Origin: Gemmatimonadota bacterium
GTDB lineage: Bacteria; Gemmatimonadota; Gemmatimonadetes; Gemmatimonadales; GWC2-71-9
Reading direction: 5' to 3'
Assembly: GCA_003222155.1 (NCBI GenBank)
Contig: QHUU01000059.1
Span: 1 to 64,000 of the forward strand
Length of the DNA: 64,000 bases
The position numbers and the translations under genes are program-made. Shown piece by piece: positions 41,881 to 51,670 of this stretch. The notes under the pieces were generated by a model. The model did no database searches. It was not told the DNA's origin and saw only the letters and a list, made by a program, of their open reading frames with translations. The stretch's first letter is position 1. Each line of letters starts with the position of its first letter.

Positions 41881-43134
41881 GATCGCCCCGGGGAAGCGCG
41901 CCGGGTCGGGGGTGAACCCCGGGAAGATGGCCGACAGGTCGCGTGCGCCGAGGTGGCGCGCCAGGACTTCCGCGAACAGATCGCGAAAGTCCGTGGTCAC
42001 CGCAACGTCGCGGCCCTCGAACCGGCTGGCCGGATCGAGCCCGGGCCAAGCCCCCAGCACCCGCCCGCCGTTCACCGGTCCGCCCAGGAGGAGCATCGCG
42101 GTCGCATGACCGTGGTCGGTTCCCGAGTTGCCGTTCTCACGCACCGTACGGCCGAACTCCGACATGGTGAGCACCACCACGTCGTCCAGCTTCTCCCCCA
42201 GATCCTGCGCGAACGCCGTCAGCGTCTGTCCCAACTCGGCGAGCCGCGCGGCGAGCTGTCCTTCGGTCGCCCCCTGGTTCACGTGGGTGTCCCACCCGGT
42301 GACGTCCGCGAACGCTACCTGCAGGCCGACGTCGGCTTTGATCAGCTGGGCGATCTCGAGCATCGCCTTGCCGAGCTTGCCGCGGGGGTAGTCGGCGCCG
42401 TTCGCCGGTTGATACTGTGTCGGGTCGACCCGTTTCAGCGTCTGCACGGCCTCGAATGCCTCCTGGGAAGATGCCGACAGCAGTCCCGTCGCCGAGCCTG
42501 CGTACAGCTCCTCGAACGCGCGGGTGAGGCGGTCGCGGGCGGCGGCCTGTGGCGCCCGCAGGCCGAACGCCTGGAGATCGGCGATGGCGAGGCTCGGCGC
42601 CGTGCCCGCGAGGATGCGGGGCAGCTCGGGTCCGAACGCCACGGCGCGGAACGGCGTGTCCTGGTGCTCGCGGTCGTGCTGGCAATAGCGGTTGAGCCAG
42701 CCGTCCGGGGTCGCCTTCACGCCGGGCGTGCCGGACTCCATATAGTCCTGCGCGTCGAAGTGGCTGCGCGTCGCGTCGGGGGAGCCGATCGCGTGGATCG
42801 CGGCGAGACGCTTCGAGTCCCACAGCGGCTTGAGGGCCGCGAGGCGCGGGTGCAGGCCGAAATAGCCGTCGAGATCGACGACGTCCGATTGGGGCACGGC
42901 GATGCGCGGCCGCTCGCGGTAGTACAACGGGTCGCCGTGCGGCACGATCATGTTGAGCCCGTCCACGGCGCCGCGCTGGAAGAGGCAAACCAAGACGGGG
43001 CGGCAACAGGCGGCAACGGGCGGCAAGGGTTTGTACGAGCCAAGGGCGGCCCGGGCCAGGAACAGCGGGTCCATGCCGAGGCTGAACAGGGCCACTCCTC
43101 CCGACTTCACGAAGACACGTCTCGAGATGGACAT
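41872..43134 (-). CDS. DUF1501-domain protein
   Basis: MSISRRVFVKSGGVALFSLG; VLVCLFQRGAVDGLNMIVPHGDPLYYRERPRIAVP; VVVLTMSEFGRTVRENGNSGTDHGHATAMLLLGG. Confidence 0.92.
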   Translation of the reverse strand: MSISRRVFVKSGGVALFSLGMDPLFLARAALGSYKPLPPVAACCRPVLVCLFQRGAVDGLNMIVPHGDPLYYRERPRIAVPQSDVVDLDGYFGLHPRLAALKPLWDSKRLAAIHAIGSPDATRSHFDAQDYMESGTPGVKATPDGWLNRYCQHDREHQDTPFRAVAFGPELPRILAGTAPSLAIADLQAFGLRAPQAAARDRLTRAFEELYAGSATGLLSASSQEAFEAVQTLKRVDPTQYQPANGADYPRGKLGKAMLEIAQLIKADVGLQVAFADVTGWDTHVNQGATEGQLAARLAELGQTLTAFAQDLGEKLDDVVVLTMSEFGRTVRENGNSGTDHGHATAMLLLGGPVNGGRVLGAWPGLDPASRFEGRDVAVTTDFRDLFAEVLARHLGARDLSAIFPGFTPDPARFPGAIRG

Positions 43135-43150
43135 CGGTCTCTCCTCCGCC

Positions 43151-44737
43151 CTATTGTCTTTGAAACTCCGGTCCCCCGATCGCGAGCCCGACCGCCAGGG
43201 CGCGCGCCTGCACCGGGTCCGTGATGTCCGACACCTGCTCGGCGATGACCCGTTTCGTGTTCTCCGACATCGTCCCGCCCAGAATCCCGCCATCGATACC
43301 GGCGATGAGCTGTACCGGGTTCGCGGTGACGGGAGCGACGGAATCCAGGGTGGCAACGGCACCCGGGAGTCTCCCCGCCGCGAGCGCCACCGCGGCGTTC
43401 ATGCGATCGAGGACAGCCCCGCTGTTCACCCACGCGTCTTCTCTTTCAGGATAGCCGTCGGGGGCGACGTGGAGGTAGAGCGGCTCGCCGAGGCGCGCCA
43501 CTACCTGTGCCAGGCGGGGGGTCGTGTCGGGCTCCGCGTCGACCGCCCGCGCCGCGCTCACGACAAATTCGAGCGGTGTCTTGACCTTGGCCCGGATGTT
43601 CGCCGCGGCCCAGAAGTCGGGACCGTGAAAGATGGCGCGCAGCACGTCGCGGATGTCGCCGTGCGAGCGCTGCCATGCCGCGACGGCGTCGTCCACGCAG
43701 CCGTCCGGCGGATCGTCGTTCACGAACCGTTGGCACAGCTTGCGACTGACGTGATGCATGGTGGCCGGATGGTCGGCGAGCAGCTTGAGGAGGCGGATGG
43801 CTTCGTCCATTCCGTGTCCGCGCTCGAACTCGATGCCCAGGACCTGCTTGTCTCCGGTGTCGTGCGCCCAGTCGTGAAACTCGAAATCCGCGCCCTGCTG
43901 CGGCCGCCTGATGCTCCAGCCCGTGAAAATGCGTGCCACGTCGATCACGTCGTGCTGGCTATAGCCGCCGTCCACGCCCAGCGTATGGAGCTCGAGCAAT
44001 TCGCGGGCGTAGTTCTCGTTGATGCCTTTCGGCGCTCGCCTCACCTCCTGGTCCTCTCTCCGCAGAGCGGAGAGGGGGGACCGTGGGAAGGCTCCGGGTG
44101 CAATGCTCTGCCAATTGTCCAGGTAGAAGAGCATGGCGGGGCTCTTCGCGGTCGCGATCAGGAGGTCCTCGAACCTTCCCATCGCGTGGGGGCGGATGGT
44201 GTGCTCGATGTAGTCGGGCGTGAGAAAGCGGTCCGCGCCCTTGGCGAAGTAGACGTTGAAGTGGTTGGTCCAGAAGTCGACCATCACCTCGTAGAGTTGG
44301 CGCTCGGAGAGCGCGGCGCGTACCACGGCGAGCTGCTGCACCTGGGCCGCGAAGCGGCGGCCTCTCATCGCGATGGGGCTGTCGTCGGGCTTGTCGGCCG
44401 CGGTGTCCCCCATGCGCTTGCGCTGCTGCCGCGCACGCTGCACCTCGGCGTACAGCCTGGCGAGGTCTCCCCGATCGTACTTCAGGACGTCGAACTCGCG
44501 CGCCCGTTTCGCCACGGTCTCATCGTCGATCTTGTCGGGCGCGAGCTGAGCGTCGATCCAGCGGAGCACGCCGCCCGCGGCGACACGCTCGATCTCGCCG
44601 GGCCGGGGTCCGTAGGCGAGGCGGTTGAGGGCGTGCAAGGCGGAGTCCCGCGGCGTGGACGGCGCTGCGTGCTGAGCCCCCACTGCCGGCGGCCACGCCA
44701 CCACGATCGTGAGGAAACGAACGACGCGGGTTTTCAT
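43151..44737 (-). CDS. DUF1800-domain protein
   Basis: LNRLAYGPRPGEIERVAAGG; MVDFWTNHFNVYFAKG; INENYARELLELHTLGVDGGYSQHDVIDVARIFTGW. Confidence 0.92.
   Translation of the reverse strand: MKTRVVRFLTIVVAWPPAVGAQHAAPSTPRDSALHALNRLAYGPRPGEIERVAAGGVLRWIDAQLAPDKIDDETVAKRAREFDVLKYDRGDLARLYAEVQRARQQRKRMGDTAADKPDDSPIAMRGRRFAAQVQQLAVVRAALSERQLYEVMVDFWTNHFNVYFAKGADRFLTPDYIEHTIRPHAMGRFEDLLIATAKSPAMLFYLDNWQSIAPGAFPRSPLSALRREDQEVRRAPKGINENYARELLELHTLGVDGGYSQHDVIDVARIFTGWSIRRPQQGADFEFHDWAHDTGDKQVLGIEFERGHGMDEAIRLLKLLADHPATMHHVSRKLCQRFVNDDPPDGCVDDAVAAWQRSHGDIRDVLRAIFHGPDFWAAANIRAKVKTPLEFVVSAARAVDAEPDTTPRLAQVVARLGEPLYLHVAPDGYPEREDAWVNSGAVLDRMNAAVALAAGRLPGAVATLDSVAPVTANPVQLIAGIDGGILGGTMSENTKRVIAEQVSDITDPVQARALAVGLAIGGPEFQRQ
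44041..44080. repeat. Interspersed palindromic repeat inside the DUF1800 CDS
   Basis: TCACCTCCTGGTCCTCTCTCCGC-AGA-GCGGAGAGGGGGGA; similar to 56117-56154. Confidence 0.6.
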
Positions 44738-44778
44738 GCGGTTATATTGACGCACCGCCCTGTGGAGAAGTTAAGGTT

Positions 44779-46689
44779 GTGACGGCGTCCCCGCCCCCGC
44801 CCACGCCTCCGCCCCGTTTCATCCCGCACGGCATCCTGCCGCGCCCCAGGAGCGCACGCGCCGGTCCCGACGGCAAGCCGCCGAGCTGGTCCGAGCGGCT
44901 CGACGCCCTGAAGTACGTCCCGCCCCTTCTGAAGCTCGTCTACGAGACACATCGCGGCTACACCATCGCCATCCTGGCGCTGCGTACGGTCCGCTCGTTC
45001 GTACCGCTGGCCGTCTTGTGGATCGGGAAACTGATCATCGACGGCGTCATCGCCGCCATGGGGATGCGGGCGGCGGGGGCGATCGTGGATTGGTGGTACT
45101 TGGGCGGGCTCGTCGGCCTCGAGCTGGGGATCGCGGTAGCGGGGGAAGGGCTGGCCCGTCTCTCCTCGCTGCTCGAGAGCCTGCTGGGCGACCTGTTCTC
45201 GAACCGGATCAGCGTGCGGCTGATGGAGCACGCGGCCACGCTCGACATCGCGCAATATGAGGATGCGGAGACGTACGACCACCTCGAGCGGGCGCGCCGC
45301 CAGACGGTGGGCCGGATCGGCCTGGTCGCGCTGCTGCTCTCCACGGCCCAGGACCTCGTGACGCTGGCGTCGCTCGCCGCCGTGCTGCTGCTGCAGCTCC
45401 CGTGGCTGCTGCTCTTGCTCGCCGTGGCGGTCGTACCGTCGTTTCTGGGAGAAACACACTACGCGGCGCTGGGCTATTCGCTGCTGTTCTCGTGGACGCC
45501 GGAACGGCGGCTGCTCGACTATCTCCGCTATGCCGGCGCCTCCGACGAGATGGCGAAAGAGGTGAAGCTGTTCAACCTGTCAAAGTTCCTGGTGGACCGG
45601 TACGCCAAGCTGTCCGACGAGTTCTACGACGCGAACAAGCGCCTCGCCATCAGGCGGAACGTCGTGTCCACCGTGTTCGTCACGGTCGGCACGCTGGGGT
45701 ATTACGGCGCCTACGCCGTGACGATCTATCTCACCGTGCTGGGCCGTTTCACGATCGGCGCGCTGACCTTCCTGGCGGGCTCGTTTCGACAGAGCCGCGA
45801 TCTGATCCAGCGTATCCTGCTGTCGCTGTCGCAGGTGTTCGAACAGAGCCTGTATCTCTCCGACCTGTTCACGTTCTTCGACGTGGAGCCGCGCGTGACG
45901 TCCAGGCCCGGAGCGCGGCCCGTGCCGGTGCCGATCCGGCGGGGATTCGACTTCCAGGACGTGGGGTTCCGCTATCCGGGCTCGGACCGCTGGGCGGTGC
46001 GCCATCTCACGTTCACGTTCGCGCCGGAAGAGCGCGTCGCGCTCGTCGGCGAGAACGGCGCGGGGAAGACGACGCTCGTGAAGCTCCTGGCCCGGCTGTA
46101 CGACCCGGACGAGGGTCGCGTGCTGCTCGACGGCGTGGACTTGCGGGACTACGATCTCGCCAGCCTGCGGCGCAACATCGGCGTGATTTTCCAGGACTTC
46201 GTGCGCTACGACTTCGTGCTCAAGGAGAACATCGCAGTGAGCCAGGTCGAGGCACTCGGCGACGAGGTGCGCGTGCGGGAGGCGGCGCGCCGCAGCCTGG
46301 CGGACTCCGTCGCCACACGCCTCGAGAAGGGCTACGACCAGATGCTGGGCCGGCGGTTCGACGGCGGCGTGGAGCTGTCGGGAGGCGAGTGGCAGAAGGT
46401 CGCGTTGGGGCGCGCTTACATGCGCGATGCCCAGGTTCTGATCCTGGACGAGCCGACCGCGTCGCTGGACGCGCGCGCCGAGTACGAGGTGTTCCTGCGG
46501 TTCGCGGAGCTGACGAAGGGGAGGATGGCGGTGCTCATCTCCCACCGCTTCTCGACGGTGCGGATGGCGGACCGGATCCTCGTGTTGCAGGGTGGCGAGC
46601 TGATCGACCAGGGGACGCATGAAGAGCTGGTCGCGCGCGGGGGCCTGTACGCCGAGCTGTTCAGCCTGCAGGCGGCGGGCTATCGGTGA
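44779..46689 (+). CDS. ABC exporter (fused TM and ATPase)
   Basis: VALVGENGAGKTTLVKLLARLYDPDEG, ELSGGEWQKVALGRAYMRDAQVLILDEPTASLDARAE. Confidence 0.93.
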   Translation: MTASPPPPTPPPRFIPHGILPRPRSARAGPDGKPPSWSERLDALKYVPPLLKLVYETHRGYTIAILALRTVRSFVPLAVLWIGKLIIDGVIAAMGMRAAGAIVDWWYLGGLVGLELGIAVAGEGLARLSSLLESLLGDLFSNRISVRLMEHAATLDIAQYEDAETYDHLERARRQTVGRIGLVALLLSTAQDLVTLASLAAVLLLQLPWLLLLLAVAVVPSFLGETHYAALGYSLLFSWTPERRLLDYLRYAGASDEMAKEVKLFNLSKFLVDRYAKLSDEFYDANKRLAIRRNVVSTVFVTVGTLGYYGAYAVTIYLTVLGRFTIGALTFLAGSFRQSRDLIQRILLSLSQVFEQSLYLSDLFTFFDVEPRVTSRPGARPVPVPIRRGFDFQDVGFRYPGSDRWAVRHLTFTFAPEERVALVGENGAGKTTLVKLLARLYDPDEGRVLLDGVDLRDYDLASLRRNIGVIFQDFVRYDFVLKENIAVSQVEALGDEVRVREAARRSLADSVATRLEKGYDQMLGRRFDGGVELSGGEWQKVALGRAYMRDAQVLILDEPTASLDARAEYEVFLRFAELTKGRMAVLISHRFSTVRMADRILVLQGGELIDQGTHEELVARGGLYAELFSLQAAGYR

Positions 46690-47507
46690 CGCGGAAGCCA
46701 CAGCTGCTGCGCGTCGGCTTGAAGCGGGCGCGGGCCGCCGCCGAAGCCGACTTCCCCTTCTCCATCCCGGCCATCCGGACCCTGCCGCCGCTGGACTTGT
46801 CGGCGCGCGTCACGTTTTTCGTGGGTGAGAACGGCTCGGGGAAATCCACCCTGCTCGAGGGGCTCGCCGCAGCCGCCAACCTTCCCACGGTCGGGGCGGC
46901 CGAGATCGGGCGGGACGGCACGCTCGAGGCGCCGCGACGCCTCGCCGCCCGGCTCCAGCTCACGTGGGCGAAGCGGACCCATCGCGGGTTCTTCCTGCGC
47001 GCCGAGGACTTCTTCGGCTTTCAGCGCCGCGTCGCCGCCGAGCGGCGGGAGCTCGAGGAGCGACTCGCGGAGATCGACGTCGCGTACGGTGACCGGTCGC
47101 TCTATGCGAAAGGCCTCGCCGCCGGTCCGGTGCGTGCGTCGCTCGGCGATATGGAGCGTCGCTACGGGCGCGACCCGGACGCCCGGTCGCACGGGCAGGC
47201 GTTCCTCAATCTGTTCCAGGGCCGGTTCGCGCCCGAAGGCCTGTACCTGCTCGACGAGCCCGAGGCGCCGCTGTCCCCCCAGAACCAGCTCGGGCTGCTC
47301 GCGCTGCTGCTCGCGTGGGCGGGTCGCGACGCGCAATTCATCATCGCCACGCACTCACCCATGCTGCTGGCATTTCCCGACGCGGCGATCTACAGCTTCG
47401 ATCGCGTGCCGATTTCCGCGGTCCGATACGAGGACCTCGAGCACGTGGCGCTGACCCGTGCCTTCCTCAACGATCCCGCGGCGTTTCTGCGCAGACTGCG
47501 GGTCTAG
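46686..47507 (+). CDS. AAA-type ABC-like ATPase
   Basis: TFFVGENGSGKSTLLEGLAAAANLP, GLYLLDEPEAPLSPQNQLGLLALL, QFIIATHSPMLLAFPDAAIYSFD. Confidence 0.88.
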   Translation: MTRKPQLLRVGLKRARAAAEADFPFSIPAIRTLPPLDLSARVTFFVGENGSGKSTLLEGLAAAANLPTVGAAEIGRDGTLEAPRRLAARLQLTWAKRTHRGFFLRAEDFFGFQRRVAAERRELEERLAEIDVAYGDRSLYAKGLAAGPVRASLGDMERRYGRDPDARSHGQAFLNLFQGRFAPEGLYLLDEPEAPLSPQNQLGLLALLLAWAGRDAQFIIATHSPMLLAFPDAAIYSFDRVPISAVRYEDLEHVALTRAFLNDPAAFLRRLRV

Positions 47508-48523
47508 CGGCGCTCGAGCGAGGCGACGAACGGCGCGAAGTACTGCTTCCACACGGCGGCCGCCGTGTGGGTCCCGTGCCCTCGCGTCCGCTCGCTCGTG
47601 GGAATGAGGACGTACCGGGCGCCTTTCACCGTTGCAACGAGCCGTTCCACGAGCCCCAGCTCGGGTGGGTTGATGAAGTCATCCGCCGAATTGATGGTCA
47701 GTACCGGAACGGTGATGCGACCGAGCGCGGGGCTGGGGTCGTAGTCGCGCGAGGCCGCGACCTGGTAGAGCAGGTCGTTGGCGTCGGTTTCGGCGAACCG
47801 CGCGTCGATCCAGCGGGAGATGTAGGCGTCGGCGGAGTCGCGCGTGGGCCCGAGGCGCTGTTGCACGAGCGGTGCGCTCCCGGCGATGAACAGCAGCTGC
47901 AGTGCGGCGCGCAGCCCGCGCGGTTGGGTGGCGTAGTCGCCGTTCTTCCAGTCGGGATCACCCGAGATGTCGTCGATGATCAGCTTGCGCCACATCCGGT
48001 TCCGCCCCGCAATCTGGGTCGGCAGGCAGGCGAGCGGCACGAGACCGTCCATGAACTCGGGATGGCGCTCGCCCCAAAGCCAGCTGTGCATGCACCCCAT
48101 CGACGTGCCCATCACGAGCAGCAGGTGATTCACGTGCAGGCCTTCGGTCACGAGCCGGTACTGCGCCGCCACCATGTCCTCGTAGGCGTAGTGGGGGAAG
48201 CGGGCACGCAGCCCGTCGCTCGGCTTGGACGAGCGGCCGTGGCCGATGTTGTCCGGCAGAATGAGGTAGTGCGAGGTCGTGTCGAGCGGCTGACCGGCGC
48301 CGTACAGCTCGCCCGCGAACACGGGCGTGAGGAACTGGCTCCCCGATCCGCCCGTCCCGTGGAGGATGAGGACGGCGTTGCGGTGCGGGCGGCCGAGGGT
48401 GCGGTAGTGGAGCCGCAGCTCGGACAGCGTCTCCCCGCTCGCGAACCGGAAGTTCCTGATGACGAAGCTGCCGGTGTCTCCCTGTGCCACCGCTGCGAGG
48501 AGCAGGAAGAGCGCCGGACTCAT
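47504..48523 (-). CDS. Alpha/beta hydrolase (homoserine acetyltransferase-like)
   Basis: LRLHYRTLGRPHRNAVLILHGTGGSGSQFL, GHGRSSKPSDGLRARFPHYAYEDMVAAQYRLV, MGTSMGCMHSWLWGE. Confidence 0.85.
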   Translation of the reverse strand: MSPALFLLLAAVAQGDTGSFVIRNFRFASGETLSELRLHYRTLGRPHRNAVLILHGTGGSGSQFLTPVFAGELYGAGQPLDTTSHYLILPDNIGHGRSSKPSDGLRARFPHYAYEDMVAAQYRLVTEGLHVNHLLLVMGTSMGCMHSWLWGERHPEFMDGLVPLACLPTQIAGRNRMWRKLIIDDISGDPDWKNGDYATQPRGLRAALQLLFIAGSAPLVQQRLGPTRDSADAYISRWIDARFAETDANDLLYQVAASRDYDPSPALGRITVPVLTINSADDFINPPELGLVERLVATVKGARYVLIPTSERTRGHGTHTAAAVWKQYFAPFVASLERR

Positions 48524-49047
48524 ACTTTGTAGCGCTCGTGCAGCAGCGCCACGTGGTGGCGCTCGTGGCCCGCGATGATCCAGGCGATCGCGCCCACCGA
48601 GACCGCGTTGTCGTTCGCCGTCCCGCGGCGTGCGAGGGCGGCGGCGTCGAGTCCGCGGAACAGGGCGATGGTGGCGCGCCGCACGGCGTCGAGCTCGGCG
48701 GCCAGGTCTTTGAGGGAACGTGCGTCGAACTTCCCGGGCGGCACCCAGGCGTTCTCATCGAAGCCGGGGAGCGCGGTGGCATCGGCGCGGGCGAAGCGCA
48801 GCGCGCGGTAGGAGAACACGCGCTCGGTGTCGGTCACGTGCCCGATCACCTCCTTGATGCTCCATTTTCCCGGGGCGTAGCGGTGCAGTGCCTTGGCGTC
48901 GGACAAACCGGCGAGTAACGCTTGGGTCTCGCGGGCCTGGTTCTCGAGCGTCCGCAGCAGGTCGCCCTCGGGTACCTTGTCGATGTACCTGGCGTAGTAC
49001 GAAGCGTATTCCGCGGCTGCAGGGCGGGGGATGACCGCGGGAGTCAC
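48520..49047 (-). CDS. DinB-family protein
   Basis: GTG start VTPAVIPRPAAAEYASYY; YAPGKWSIKEVIGHVTDTERVFSYRALRFARAD; IAGHERHHVALLHERY. Confidence 0.88.
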   Translation of the reverse strand: MTPAVIPRPAAAEYASYYARYIDKVPEGDLLRTLENQARETQALLAGLSDAKALHRYAPGKWSIKEVIGHVTDTERVFSYRALRFARADATALPGFDENAWVPPGKFDARSLKDLAAELDAVRRATIALFRGLDAAALARRGTANDNAVSVGAIAWIIAGHERHHVALLHERYKV

Positions 49048-49493
49048 GCGACCCTCCGGGGCCGCTTTGCGCCACCGGGCTTCCCGGCCGGCGCGGCGGT
49101 GCCGCGCACTCGAGCGAGCCTTGCCTGGGCGTCGGGCATCCGCAGGATCAGCTTCTCCAGCTGGTCCAGGTAGCCGGGGTTCTTGAGCGCGGCGCGCAGC
49201 TCGGCGAGGTGGGGCTCGAGACGCGCGTACACCATGACGTGCTCCCCGTTGGTGTCGGCGAACATCTGCTCGTCGATCGCGCCGTGGAGCACCAGCGCCG
49301 CGGCCATGTTCCAGTACGTCGTGACCATGCGGTACGGCGCGCTGTTCTTGCCGCGATAGATGGTGAGCACCTCGGCGGCGCTGGCGGGATGGAAGTCCGC
49401 ACGGAACCAGGCGCGGGCCTTGCGCATCACCGCCTCCCGGCGCAGGTCGTAGAGCTTGAGCAGCAGATCGGCGCTTTCGTACGTGGTGGTCAC
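49044..49493 (-). CDS. Hypothetical protein
   Basis: 149 aa, overlaps DinB start by 4 bp; no recognised motif. Confidence 0.65.
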   Translation of the reverse strand: MTTTYESADLLLKLYDLRREAVMRKARAWFRADFHPASAAEVLTIYRGKNSAPYRMVTTYWNMAAALVLHGAIDEQMFADTNGEHVMVYARLEPHLAELRAALKNPGYLDQLEKLILRMPDAQARLARVRGTAAPAGKPGGAKRPRRVA

Positions 49494-49526
49494 AGGCGGC
49501 TCCGGTGATGGACGGTTGTTCGGAAG

Positions 49527-49688
49527 CTACGCGGACTGCTTTCCGGCGGCGACCCAGGCCCGCCATGTCTCCTCGGCCGGGCCCACGCTCAGCTCGACAA
49601 AGTGGGTCTTGACCCGGCGGTCGGCGAAGAAGCGCAGCGCCGCGCGGGTGTCGGCGCTCTTCCGGACACCGAACATCTGGACTTCCAC
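49527..49688 (-). CDS. Short ArsC/Spx-like thioredoxin-fold fragment (53 aa)
   Basis: GTG start directly after the upstream stop: VEVQMFGVRKSADTRAALRFFADRRVKTHFVELSVGPAEETWRAWVAAGKQSA; ArsC-family N-terminus lacking the usual second half. Confidence 0.5.
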   Translation of the reverse strand: MEVQMFGVRKSADTRAALRFFADRRVKTHFVELSVGPAEETWRAWVAAGKQSA

Positions 49689-50492
49689 CTAGCTGCCGTT
49701 CGGGAATCGCACGGCGCCCAGCTCCACGAGCCCCTCCAGCGTCGCCTCGAGGTCCCCGACGGCGAGCCCCGCTGCCGCGGCGAGCTGCTCGAGCGTCCGC
49801 TTCCCGTCGGCCAGCTGCATGACGGCTGCGATGCCGGCGTCGCTTCGCGCCACCGCCACGCGCCCGTGCGGTGATCGCGCGACGAGCAACTGCGTGGGCC
49901 GCACGGCCGCCAGCGGGACCTCCGTCCAGGGCTGGAGCAGCCTGGGCAGGACGGCGGGCAGATCGAAAGCCAGCTCCAGCAGCACCGTTCCCTTCACCTT
50001 CTCGGGAGCGTGCCGCTCCCGGCTCCCCGTTCCCTCCGTCCGCGTGTCGTCCCGCCAGATGCGGGGGCCTGCCTCGACCAGCATCATCGCTTCTTCGTAT
50101 CGGAGCAGATCCGCGAGGTATGGAATCGGGGCGCGCGCCGCGCCGACGTGTCCCACGACCAGCCGGGCGACCGCCTGCGCCGTCTCCCGGCTGCCGAGCA
50201 CGACGCTCGGGAGCAGGAGGTCGAACGCATCCCCTCTGAGGACCGCCTCGGGAGGCCGCCCGGTGATGCGCGCCAGCGCGCGGGAATACTTGAAGAACTG
50301 GACGATGCGCTCGTAGTAGAAGTGGCGCGCCAGGAAGCGCGCATAGCGCTCGACGCGGTCGGGATCGGCCAGATGGTACGTCTGCCACGCCGGCGACGCG
50401 CGGTAGCGGGCGTCCGCGAGGGCGCGGATCACCCGATCATGCACGGCGCGGTCGCCGGTAGCCCGCGTCACGGGGTGGCGACGGAGCCGCAT
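49689..50492 (-). CDS. Putative MNIO partner protein (DUF2063-like N-terminus, PqqD-like winged-helix C-terminus)
   Basis: RYARFLARHFYYERIVQFFKYSRALARITG...IPYLADLLRYEEAMMLVEAG plus C-terminal VMQLADGKRTLEQLAAAAGLAVGDLEATLEGLVELGAVRF. Confidence 0.5.
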   Translation of the reverse strand: MRLRRHPVTRATGDRAVHDRVIRALADARYRASPAWQTYHLADPDRVERYARFLARHFYYERIVQFFKYSRALARITGRPPEAVLRGDAFDLLLPSVVLGSRETAQAVARLVVGHVGAARAPIPYLADLLRYEEAMMLVEAGPRIWRDDTRTEGTGSRERHAPEKVKGTVLLELAFDLPAVLPRLLQPWTEVPLAAVRPTQLLVARSPHGRVAVARSDAGIAAVMQLADGKRTLEQLAAAAGLAVGDLEATLEGLVELGAVRFPNGS

Positions 50493-51670
50493 GGTCGCAG
50501 CCGAACCACGGCTGTACGGCCATCGGTCACGATCTTCTGACCCGAGACATTGCGCGCGGCGGTGACCGCGCCGGGGAGCGCGAGATAGTCCACCAGATCG
50601 CCGCAGCCGCTCGCCTCCAGGTCGCGCACGATGCGATCACGCTCGCGGTCGATGTGGGGATCGATGCGATGGGTAGCCTGCGGCTCCCAGGGCTTGAAAA
50701 TCACGCCGACGTCCTTGTTCGCCGCCCCGACCCACAGGAGCGACAGGCTGTCGAGCAGCCACATCCGGATGTGATGGCGGATGCGCACGTTGGGCCCCGG
50801 CAGCTCGTACGCCAGATCCTGCGGGCGACCCGCGAAGTATTGCGTGCTCACCGGCGCGCTGATCGCCGGCCGGCTCGCGATGGCCGCCGTCACCTCCTTG
50901 GTGATGGCGACCAGCGACGGCTTCTGGGCCCGCACCCAGCCCGCGCTCCGGAACGCGCTGTCGATCTCTGTCGCCGTGCCGAGCAGCAGCACGTTCAGGG
51001 GATCGCCCAGCACCGTGCCGGCGCGATTCTCGGTGCGCGGCACGAACACCGGCAGCGCCGGGAGCTCGACCAGCTCGCGGCGTTGGGCTACGGGATCGCA
51101 GAACGGGTCCTGCGGCACGGCGAGCGACTCCGTCAGCCGGATGCCGCCGATCTCGCCCGCCAGGATCCGCACCGGTGGCCCCCGGCGGACCAGCGAATAG
51201 CCGCCGAGCAGGGCGACCGGAATGGCGGCGAGGTCGGCCGCCGCCGCCACGCCCGCCGGCACCAGTTTCTTCCCGACGCCCACGACGGACGTCCTGCCGC
51301 TCGACACCAGCCCGGAATCGCTGACTGCGTTGGGCTTGGCGTATTCGAGCGTGTCGAGGACGCCGCTCATGGCGAGCCAGTGCCCAGGGCGCACCTCCAG
51401 AGAGTCGAACGCGAGCCCCAGCTTACCGTGGCGGCCGAAGCGCCCGCCTCCTTTCGAGACGACCACCCGCCCCTTGGCGCGCAGGTAGGGCGGTACCACC
51501 ACGCACGAGTCCAGGGCCAGAGCCCCCATGGTCTGCACCAGCACCGGCGTCCCCACCGTATCACGGCCACTGGTGATCGACTCGAGAAAGCGGATCGGAA
51601 TGCGCGTGCCTGCGGCGATCAACACGTCGCCGCCCACGAGCGCCAGCAGCAGCGTCACGGTCGCCCTCAC
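50468..51670 (-). CDS. LssY C-terminal-domain-like secreted protein
   Basis: Signal peptide; GDPLNVLLLGTATEIDSAFRSAGWVRAQ...KDVGVIFKPWEPQATHRIDPHIDRERDRIVRDL. Confidence 0.6.
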   Translation of the reverse strand: MRATVTLLLALVGGDVLIAAGTRIPIRFLESITSGRDTVGTPVLVQTMGALALDSCVVVPPYLRAKGRVVVSKGGGRFGRHGKLGLAFDSLEVRPGHWLAMSGVLDTLEYAKPNAVSDSGLVSSGRTSVVGVGKKLVPAGVAAAADLAAIPVALLGGYSLVRRGPPVRILAGEIGGIRLTESLAVPQDPFCDPVAQRRELVELPALPVFVPRTENRAGTVLGDPLNVLLLGTATEIDSAFRSAGWVRAQKPSLVAITKEVTAAIASRPAISAPVSTQYFAGRPQDLAYELPGPNVRIRHHIRMWLLDSLSLLWVGAANKDVGVIFKPWEPQATHRIDPHIDRERDRIVRDLEASGCGDLVDYLALPGAVTAARNVSGQKIVTDGRTAVVRLRPCGSVATP

